Below are positions 1 to 4,331 of a stretch of DNA of 5,674 nucleotides, piece after piece. The DNA is from Amylibacter sp. GTDB lineage: Bacteria; Pseudomonadota; Alphaproteobacteria; Rhodobacterales; Rhodobacteraceae. Made by a program: the position numbers and the translations under genes. Location: NCBI GenBank assembly GCA_027083485.1, contig JALWOO010000390.1, positions 1-5,674 of the forward strand. Direction: 5' to 3'. Position 1 is the stretch's first letter. Every line of letters starts with the position of its first letter. The notes under the pieces are model-generated. The model was not told where the DNA came from, made no database searches, and saw only the letters and a program-made list of their open reading frames with translations.

Positions 1-258
1 GGCTTTGCCCGCGCGATGCTGGACGAAATGCAGCGCGGATTTGTGCCTTTTGCATTGGCAAACCGCCGTGCTTTGGCGGCGGGGGGCAAGATTTTCACAA
101 CAGAGGTTCTGGGCGGGGAGGCAAGCTTTCTTGCACGCCCCTATCCAGAAGAAGCCTGCCAAATGGTGCGCGACCATGCGCAGCGTTTGCGCGCACTTGG
201 TTGCAATCCGGATGCAGCGTTTGCAGATTGGGGGCTAGACAGGCTTTATTCTGCTTAA
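1..258 (+). CDS. C-terminal part of an unidentified protein (5' end outside window)
   Basis: The frame is open from the first base and ends at TAA (256-258), giving 85 residues of a larger protein; an in-frame ATG at 16 is probably internal. The visible part looks helical and soluble: a run around MLDEMQRGFVPFALANRRAL, then LGGEASFLARPYPEEA, and a tail ending WGLDRLYSA. There is no signal peptide or membrane segment. The all-helical look and a possible C-terminal helical domain make a glutathione S-transferase-like protein a weak guess, but no diagnostic motif is visible, so I do not assign a function. Its stop codon overlaps by 4 bases the stop of the small convergent minus-strand gene. It reads toward the purine genes, but an opposite-strand gene lies between, so it is not part of their operon. 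Confidence 0.6.
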   Translation, partial: GFARAMLDEMQRGFVPFALANRRALAAGGKIFTTEVLGGEASFLARPYPEEACQMVRDHAQRLRALGCNPDAAFADWGLDRLYSA

Positions 259-431
259 TGCACCACCCGTTCTACGGCGCGCATCATGCCGAGCGATTTG
301 TCATAGACCAGTTTCAATATGCGCCGTCCCGCCGGTTGGCTGGCAAGGCGGGGGATACCGCGCACGGTTGCGGCGGCGGCGGCTGTCGCCAGAAAACCGC
401 GACGGCTCAGGTTCGGTGTAGGTGTTGGCAT
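255..431 (-). CDS. Small protein with twin-arginine (Tat) signal-like N-terminus, 58 aa
   Basis: ATG at 431-429 is preceded by a strong AGGAGG Shine-Dalgarno (437-442, minus strand) with a 5-base spacer, which decides this start over in-frame upstream non-ATG codons. The 58-residue product has a Tat motif SRRGFLA (residues 9-15), an alanine-rich stretch (16-21), and a charged tail of about 25 residues ending in RAVERVVH. The hydrophobic core is short and is interrupted by R24 and R28, so export is plausible but not certain. There is hardly any mature domain. Small Tat-motif proteins of this kind are known in proteobacteria, for example a short family encoded near formate dehydrogenase genes, but nothing here ties it to one. 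The gene ends tail to tail with the upstream plus-strand gene, stops overlapping by 4 bases. Function unknown. Confidence 0.7.
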   Translation of the reverse strand: MPTPTPNLSRRGFLATAAAAATVRGIPRLASQPAGRRILKLVYDKSLGMMRAVERVVH

Positions 432-436
432 AGTGA

Positions 437-442
437 CCTCCT
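437..442 (-). promoter_or_regulatory. Shine-Dalgarno of the small Tat-signal gene
   Basis: On the minus strand this reads AGGAGG, five bases before the ATG at 431. It is the best ribosome-binding site in the window and fixes the start of the 58-residue gene. Confidence 0.75.
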
Positions 443-484
443 GCAATAGTGTTAGTTCATACGTGGGGATTGGCGGGGATTTTG

Positions 485-512
485 ACAAGGGCAGGCATCA
501 CTTTCCCCTTGT
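485..512. repeat. Inverted repeat ACAAGGG...CCCTTGT between divergent genes
   Basis: ACAAGGG (485-491) and CCCTTGT (506-512) are perfect 7-base arms separated by 14 bases. The left arm overlaps a consensus-like TTGACA (482-487), and the right arm overlaps a smaller dyad TTGT-TT-ACAA (509-518). The site lies between the minus-strand Tat-signal gene and the plus-strand aminotransferase-puuE operon, where promoters for both must lie. An operator is the natural reading. No well-placed -10 follows TTGACA at 16-18 bases, so I do not call a promoter from it. Confidence 0.4.
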
Positions 513-565
513 TTACAAAGGCTGAATAATGTCATTTGGGCGGGTCATTAACTGCGGGAAATCCC

Positions 566-1666
566 ATGCCCATCTATACCGATCTTGTCAATTCCTTGCC
601 TGCAACCGTGCCTTTTGTTGGCCCGGAAACGCAGGAGCGGGCCTCTGGTCGCAGCTTTGTTGCGCGGCTCGGGGCCAATGAAAATGTGTTTGGCCCGTCG
701 CCGATTGCCATTCAGGCGATGGCGCAGGCGGCAGCGGAGTGCTGGAAATACGGGGATCCGGAGAACTTTGACCTGCGCCACGCGCTGGCGGCGCATTTGC
801 GGGTGGATATGGAAAACATCGTGGTCGGCGAGGGCATCGACGGCCTGCTTGGCTATCTGGCGCGCATGATTGTGGAACCGGGGGTCAAGGTCGTGACCTC
901 TGCCGGCGGGTATCCGACATTTAATTACCATGTTAACGGCTATGGCGGCGAGGTTGTAACCGTGCCGTTCAAGGGCGATTTCGAGGATCCCGAAGCCCTG
1001 ATCGCCAAGGCCGCCGAGGTCGGCGCGCGCATGGTCTATATTGCCAACCCCGACAACCCCATGGGCACCGTGCATAGTGCCGAAGCGATCCAGCGGATGA
1101 TTGATGCGGTGCCAGCGGATTGCCTGCTGGTGCTGGACGAGGCCTATCTGGAATTTGCGCCCAAAGGCACCGCCCCCGAGATGCAGGCCGACAACCCGAA
1201 TGTGATCCGGTTTCGCACCTTTTCAAAGGCTTATGGTATGGCGGGCGCGCGGATCGGCTATGCCATTGGCGCGCCGGAACTGATCGCGAATTTTAACAAG
1301 GTGCGCAATCATTTCGGTGTATCCCGTATTGCACAGGCCGGTGCGCTGGCAGCCCTCAAGGATCAGCGGTATTTGCGCGAAGTGGTGAAACTGGTGGAAC
1401 AGGGCCGCGCGCGGATCGGGCAAATCGCCGAGGGGCAGGGGCTGTCGGTGGTGGCTTCAGCCACCAATTTCGTGGCCATTGATTGCGGGCGGGATGCGGA
1501 TTATGCCAAGCGGGTGCTGACCCATCTGGTGGACAACGGCATTTTCGTGCGCATGCCGTTCAGCGCGCCGCAAAACCGCTGTATCCGCCTGTCGGTCGGG
1601 GCAAAATCCGATCTGGATATGTTCGAACTCTATTTTCCGCTGGCTCTGGAGGCTGCTGATGACTGA
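566..1666 (+). CDS. HisC-like PLP-dependent aminotransferase (fold type I), in allantoinase operon
   Basis: The 366-residue product from ATG 566 has the length and motif order of class I/II aminotransferases close to histidinol-phosphate aminotransferase. These are an N-terminal substrate arm LGANENVFGPSP (35-46), NPDNPMGT (161-168, N164 expected to contact PLP), DEAYLEF (191-197, with D191 and Y194), and FSKAYGMAGARIGY (219-232) with Schiff-base K221 and phosphate-binding R229. The C-terminal IRLSVG carries R341, the usual carboxylate-binding arginine. A frame extension to a TTG at 536 adds ten residues with no homologous look, so ATG 566 is preferred, although its ribosome site (GGGAA just upstream) is weak. 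The end overlaps puuE by 8 bases, implying co-translation. No his genes are nearby, so a role in allantoin nitrogen metabolism is more likely than histidine synthesis. The amino donor and acceptor cannot be read from sequence. Confidence 0.92.
   Translation: MPIYTDLVNSLPATVPFVGPETQERASGRSFVARLGANENVFGPSPIAIQAMAQAAAECWKYGDPENFDLRHALAAHLRVDMENIVVGEGIDGLLGYLARMIVEPGVKVVTSAGGYPTFNYHVNGYGGEVVTVPFKGDFEDPEALIAKAAEVGARMVYIANPDNPMGTVHSAEAIQRMIDAVPADCLLVLDEAYLEFAPKGTAPEMQADNPNVIRFRTFSKAYGMAGARIGYAIGAPELIANFNKVRNHFGVSRIAQAGALAALKDQRYLREVVKLVEQGRARIGQIAEGQGLSVVASATNFVAIDCGRDADYAKRVLTHLVDNGIFVRMPFSAPQNRCIRLSVGAKSDLDMFELYFPLALEAADD
1648..1652 (+). promoter_or_regulatory. Shine-Dalgarno of puuE inside the aminotransferase gene
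   Basis: GGAGG sits six bases before ATG 1659, within the last codons of the upstream aminotransferase. It supports the puuE start and the 8-base overlap of the two genes. Confidence 0.75.
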
Positions 1667-2546
1667 TTACCCGCGTGATATGATTGGCTATGGTGCCAAT
1701 CCCCCCGCTGCAAACTGGCCTGACGGTGCCAAGGTTGCGCTGAATTTTGTGGTGAATTACGAAGAAGGCGGCGAAAACTGTATTCTGCACGGGGATGCGG
1801 CCTCCGAGGCATTTTTGTCGGAAATCGTCGGGGCGGCTCCCTGGCCCGGCCAGCGCCATATGAATATGGAATCGATCTATGAATATGGCTCGCGTTCCGG
1901 TTTCTGGCGTTTGCATCGCATGTTTACCAGTCGCAACATGCCGGTGACGGTGTTTGGCGTGGCAACGGCGCTGGAACGCAATCCGGAAGCGGTGCGGGCG
2001 ATGCTGGCGGCAGATTGGGAAATCGCCAGCCACGGGCTGAAATGGATCGACTACAAGGATTATACCTATGCGGATGAACGCAGCGACCTGAAAAAGGCCA
2101 TTGCCATTCATACCGAGGTCACAGGCACCCGTCCGGCGGGGATCTATCAGGGGCGCACGTCGCTCAATACCCGCGATATCTGTGCGGAACTGGGGTTTGA
2201 ATACAGTGCCGACAGCTATGCGGATGAATTGCCCTACTATGAAAACGGCCAGTTGATCGTGCCTTATACGCTGGATGCAAACGACATGCGCTTTGCCACG
2301 CCGCAGGGGTTCAATTCCGGTGATCAATTCGAAACCTATCTGCGCGATAGCCTTGATGTGCTGCGGGCAGAAGGCGGGCGGATGATGTCGGTCGGGCTGC
2401 ATTGTCGTCTGGTCGGGCGCCCCGGCCGCGCGGCGGCTTTGGGCCGGTTTCTGGAGTATGTGGCCGGCTTTGATGATGTCTGGGTGACGACCCGTCTGGA
2501 TATTGCGCGCCATTGGCGGCAATACCGGCCTGATCCCGACCATTAG
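1659..2546 (+). CDS. puuE: Allantoinase PuuE, polysaccharide-deacetylase-like
   Basis: The 295-residue cytosolic protein has no signal peptide and matches the PuuE family, about 300 residues, from near its first residue. It opens with YPRDMIGYGANPP, then NYEEGGEN (33-40), HMNMESIYEYGSR (67-79), EIASHGLKWIDY (121-132, H125), DANDMRF (206-212) and GLHCRLVGRPGR (246-257). These sit on a NodB/polysaccharide-deacetylase fold in which the usual metal-binding Asp-Asp and His-x3-His signatures are altered. The family was recruited as an allantoinase analogue, unrelated to the amidohydrolase AllB/PucH. It hydrolyses the hydantoin ring of (S)-allantoin to allantoate. The start is fixed by GGAGG and by the conserved N-terminus. 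It is second in an operon with a HisC-like aminotransferase; the ureidoglycine and ureidoglycolate steps follow downstream on the same strand. Confidence 0.95.
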   Translation: MTDYPRDMIGYGANPPAANWPDGAKVALNFVVNYEEGGENCILHGDAASEAFLSEIVGAAPWPGQRHMNMESIYEYGSRSGFWRLHRMFTSRNMPVTVFGVATALERNPEAVRAMLAADWEIASHGLKWIDYKDYTYADERSDLKKAIAIHTEVTGTRPAGIYQGRTSLNTRDICAELGFEYSADSYADELPYYENGQLIVPYTLDANDMRFATPQGFNSGDQFETYLRDSLDVLRAEGGRMMSVGLHCRLVGRPGRAAALGRFLEYVAGFDDVWVTTRLDIARHWRQYRPDPDH

Positions 2547-2569
2547 AGTGTTTCGTGTATTGGCCTGGC

Positions 2570-2622
2570 GGTGGTGGCGCTCCCGAACGAATATATTAGC
2601 AGCAAGGATAGCTGCCACCACC
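2570..2622. repeat. Inverted repeat GGTGGTGGC...GCCACCACC after puuE
   Basis: The perfect 9-base arms are at 2570-2578 and 2614-2622, 24 bases downstream of the puuE stop, with a 35-base loop. There is no T-run after the right arm, so it is not a canonical intrinsic terminator. It might help stop or stabilise the puuE transcript end. Confidence 0.35.
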
Positions 2623-2670
2623 AACAGACCTGCAGAGGCGTTGATTTTCAGAACTCCCCATATGAACAGT

Positions 2671-2700
2671 CCCTTTTGTCATCCTTGGATGATGGAAGGG
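2671..2700. repeat. Compact 30-base hairpin, possible terminator without T-tract
   Basis: CCCTT (2671-2675) pairs with AAGGG (2696-2700), and TCATCC (2679-2684) pairs with GGATGA (2687-2692). The three bases between the two paired blocks can form G-U wobbles in RNA, so the whole element can fold as an almost continuous stem of about 14 pairs with a TT at the tip. Neither side has a T-tract, so it is not a classical intrinsic terminator. It could be a transcript-end structure or a small dispersed palindromic repeat. Confidence 0.45.
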
Positions 2701-2809
2701 CGGTTCGGATCAGCATTCCCAAATCTGAAAATGCTGTGGATGCCTTGAAATGTAGGATACTCGTTACGTGGTGTATTACTTGCTTTCACTCAATAAACAA
2801 CGCTTGCGC

Positions 2810-2838
2810 TTACAATTAGTTCAATTATTACTTATAAA
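2810..2838 (+). promoter_or_regulatory. Candidate sigma-70 promoter for allE-allA
   Basis: TTACAA (2810-2815) and TATAAA (2833-2838) are separated by exactly 17 bases and lie in the most AT-rich part of the window. Start of transcription would be near 2845, leaving a leader of about 210 bases before allE. It is the best -35/-10 pair I can see upstream of that operon. The long leader then contains the palindromes at 2856-2966. Confidence 0.5.
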
Positions 2839-2855
2839 TCAAGTAAATAAAAGTT

Positions 2856-2867
2856 TATACATGTATA
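2856..2867. promoter_or_regulatory. Perfect 12-base palindrome TATACATGTATA, candidate operator
   Basis: The element is self-complementary over all 12 bases and lies just past the predicted transcription start near 2845. AT-rich palindromes of this kind are typical operators of dimeric repressors, GntR-family sites among them. Binding here would block the allE-allA promoter. The regulator is not identified. Confidence 0.45.
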
Positions 2868-2884
2868 GTTTCCGCTTGGGAAAC
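2868..2884. repeat. Inverted repeat GTTTCC-GCTTG-GGAAAC
   Basis: The perfect 6-base arms (2868-2873 and 2879-2884) and a 5-base loop directly abut the palindrome at 2856-2867. In the predicted leader RNA it would form a small stable hairpin; in DNA it could be a second half of a composite operator. Confidence 0.4.
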
Positions 2885-2892
2885 AGTTGGCA

Positions 2893-2929
2893 AATCCACG
2901 GTGGATTGTCCCCGTTCTTTCCGTGGATT
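2893..2929. promoter_or_regulatory. AATCCAC element with two alternative GTGGATT partners
   Basis: AATCCAC (2893-2899) is followed after one base by GTGGATT (2901-2907), making a near-perfect palindrome. A second GTGGATT lies at 2923-2929, exactly 22 bases after the first. The longer pairing AATCCACGG (2893-2901) with CCGTGGATT (2921-2929) is a perfect 9-base stem with a 19-base loop. As DNA, the same motif on one face two helical turns apart suggests cooperative protein binding. As RNA, the left arm can pair with only one partner at a time. Confidence 0.45.
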
Positions 2930-2930
2930 A

Positions 2931-2966
2931 TCACGAAATCATGAGAAGGTAATCACGCTACCGTGA
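2931..2966. promoter_or_regulatory. Tandem 14-base dyads TCACG-N4-C(A/G)TGA, 22 bases apart
   Basis: TCACGAAATCATGA (2931-2944) and TCACGCTACCGTGA (2953-2966) share the form TCACG-N4-CRTGA, each followed by G. The second is a perfect dyad and the first has one mismatch. Their starts are 22 bases apart, about two turns of B-DNA, the same spacing as the two GTGGATT copies just upstream. Two tandem sites of this type upstream of a catabolic operon suggest binding of a dimeric transcription factor. The family cannot be named from the site alone. Confidence 0.5.
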
Positions 2967-3044
2967 GCTTTTGGCGAATCATTCAGAGAGTGCAGGCGGC
3001 TTTACGCAAGCATATAGAGTGGGTAAGACCTAGGGGCTAAGAAC

Positions 3045-3048
3045 AAGG
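3045..3048 (+). promoter_or_regulatory. Shine-Dalgarno of allE
   Basis: AAGG lies nine bases before ATG 3058. It is modest in strength but the only candidate near the start. Confidence 0.45.
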
Positions 3049-3057
3049 TAACAAAAG

Positions 3058-3873
3058 ATGAACTATACATATCCGGTGCCTGTTGGCGGTCTGCCGCCAC
3101 AAGGCGAGATGGTCGGACGGCAAGCAGTTTTTACTGATGCCTATGCCTTTATACCCCATGAGGTGATGACCGATATTGTCACCAGCCTGTTTCCCGGTTG
3201 GGTCAATACCCGAGGCTGGATTATCGCGCGGCCTTTGTCCGGTTTTGCGGAAACCTTTGCCCAGTACATCATGGAAATCGCGCCCGGTGGCGGCAGTGAA
3301 ACACCCGAACCGGATACCGGTGCAGAGGCAGTGTTGTTTGTGGTGTCGGGCGCGTTAACGCTGCTGCTGGATGGGGACGAACATGTGCTGGCCGAAGGGG
3401 GCTATGCCTATCTGCCGCCCTCTGCGCGCTGGGCGGTGCGCAACGGGACCGATGAAACCGTGACCTTTCACTGGATTCGCAAACGCTATCAGCCGGTGGC
3501 GGGGCTGTCCGAACCGGATGTGCTGATTACCTCGGATGCACAAACACTCCCGACGCCGATGCCGGACACGCCGAAATGGTCTACCACGCGGTTTGTTGAT
3601 CCTGCGGATTTGCGCCATGACATGCATGTCAATATCGTCACTTTCGAAGGCAAAAGCATGATCCCGTTTCCGGAAACCCATGTGATGGAACACGGGCTTT
3701 ATGTGCTGGAAGGGCGGGCGGATTATTTGCTCAATACCGATTGGGTCGGGGTAAAACCGGGTGATTTCATGTGGTTGCGCGCCTTTTGCCCGCAGGCCTG
3801 TCGCGTCGAGGAAGGCCGGTTTCGCTATCTTTTGTACAAGGATGTGAACCGGCATGTGGAGCTGACCCTATGA
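3058..3873 (+). CDS. allE: (S)-ureidoglycine aminohydrolase AllE, bicupin
   Basis: The 271-residue cytosolic protein has two cupin domains, about residues 60-140 and 190-260, as expected for AllE/YlbA and the plant UGlyAH enzyme. It hydrolyses (S)-ureidoglycine to (S)-ureidoglycolate and ammonia, with manganese. The second cupin has FPETHVMEHGLYVLEGRA, with metal ligands E206, H208 and H212, and then Q246 in CPQACRV. The spacings of +2, +4 and +34 fit the Glu-His-His-Gln set known for the plant enzyme. The first cupin (TPEPDTGAEAVLFVVSGAL) lacks a full ligand set, as in the family. The N-terminus GRQAVFTDAYAFIPHEVM, with the promoter region and AAGG upstream, supports the ATG at 3058. Its stop overlaps the allA start (ATGA), so the two consecutive pathway steps are translationally coupled. 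Confidence 0.95.
   Translation: MNYTYPVPVGGLPPQGEMVGRQAVFTDAYAFIPHEVMTDIVTSLFPGWVNTRGWIIARPLSGFAETFAQYIMEIAPGGGSETPEPDTGAEAVLFVVSGALTLLLDGDEHVLAEGGYAYLPPSARWAVRNGTDETVTFHWIRKRYQPVAGLSEPDVLITSDAQTLPTPMPDTPKWSTTRFVDPADLRHDMHVNIVTFEGKSMIPFPETHVMEHGLYVLEGRADYLLNTDWVGVKPGDFMWLRAFCPQACRVEEGRFRYLLYKDVNRHVELTL
3858..3861 (+). promoter_or_regulatory. Shine-Dalgarno of allA inside allE
   Basis: GGAG lies eight bases before ATG 3870, within the last allE codons. It fixes the allA start, which otherwise could be drawn further upstream in the same frame at 3771. Confidence 0.6.
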
Positions 3874-4331
3874 TCCGCGTCGAACCCCTGACAGCCGCCG
3901 CTTTTGCACCTTTTGGCCAGGTGATCGAGGCCGGTATCGGCAAGAGTTTCGACATCAATGACGGCTTTACCACCCGCCATCATGCCTTGGCGCGAGCCGA
4001 AACCGATGCGGATGTCATTCTGTCCATTTTCGAAGGCCGCACCCGCCCGCTGACGGTTGGTATGTTGGAATGCCACCCGAAAGGATCACAGGCCTTTGTG
4101 CCGCTGAACGGACGGGACTGGCTGGCGGTGGTGGCGCAAACACCGGAAGCGGATGCCTGTCGGGCGTTCTTGTGCAAAGGGCATCAGGGCCTGCAATACG
4201 CTACCGGCGTGTGGCACCATCCGCTGTTGGTGCTGGAACAGGCGCAGGGCTTTCTGGTGGTGGATCGCGACGGGCCGGGGGAAAACCTGCAAGAGGTATT
4301 CTTTGACCAGCCCCTAGAAATCATGCTCTGA
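3870..4331 (+). CDS. allA: Ureidoglycolate lyase AllA
   Basis: From ATG 3870 the product is 153 residues, close to the roughly 160 of E. coli AllA. It starts MIRVEPLTAAAFAPFGQVIE, the usual family opening. Family motifs are MLECHPKGSQAFVPL (65-79), GLQYATGVWHHPLL (107-120) and VVDRDGPGENLQEVFF (130-145). It is a cytosolic cupin-like fold that splits (S)-ureidoglycolate into glyoxylate and urea. A longer frame from 3771 is possible but would lie inside allE and adds a Cys/Arg-rich segment unlike the family, so the ATGA-overlap start is preferred. Glyoxylate released here is a natural substrate for the convergent class V aminotransferase. No urease genes are in the window, so the fate of urea is not visible. 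The 3' end overlaps the convergent gene by 18 bases. Confidence 0.94.
   Translation: MIRVEPLTAAAFAPFGQVIEAGIGKSFDINDGFTTRHHALARAETDADVILSIFEGRTRPLTVGMLECHPKGSQAFVPLNGRDWLAVVAQTPEADACRAFLCKGHQGLQYATGVWHHPLLVLEQAQGFLVVDRDGPGENLQEVFFDQPLEIML

Larger units (their letters stand above)
2547..2809. other. Non-coding stretch between puuE and the allE promoter region
   Basis: No convincing gene is present. The two short plus-strand open frames here (2503-2748 and 2571-2819) lack a ribosome site and family-like sequence. On the minus strand about 2546-2665 could encode a hydrophobic stretch (GLLVVAAILAANIFV), but it has no credible start and then runs antisense into puuE. Two inverted repeats lie here (2570-2622 and 2671-2700). 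GC falls toward the right side. It could be a decayed gene or small insertion remnant, which the sequence alone does not establish. Confidence 0.5.

Noticed and set aside
548..1075. Minus-strand open frame of 175 codons antisense to the HisC-like gene
   Set aside because: The plus strand carries a protein with all aminotransferase motifs; the antisense product shows no family-like pattern.
1560..2624. Long minus-strand open frame antisense to puuE (354 codons)
   Set aside because: It is antisense to a well-recognised PuuE gene, starts from a non-ATG codon without a ribosome site, and its His/Arg/Ile-rich product looks like a reading-frame shadow.
2546..2665. Hydrophobic minus-strand stretch GLLVVAAILAANIFV as a possible membrane protein remnant
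   Set aside because: There is a stop just upstream in frame, no start or ribosome site, and the frame continues antisense into puuE. One hydrophobic run is not enough to call a pseudogene.
2571..2819. Plus-strand open frames of about 80 codons after puuE (2503-2748 and 2571-2819)
   Set aside because: No ribosome site, unusual composition rich in Cys/Ser/His, no recognisable motif, and they run into the AT-rich promoter region.
3020..3045. GACCTAGGGGCT in the allE leader, considered as part of a guanidine-type (ykkC) riboswitch
   Set aside because: Only the short CTAGGG-like string fits; the other conserved blocks of that class are missing.
3041..3057. GAACAAGGTAAC before allE resembles the 3' end of 16S rRNA
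   Set aside because: The match is only about ten bases and stands alone; it is better explained as the AAGG ribosome site of allE.
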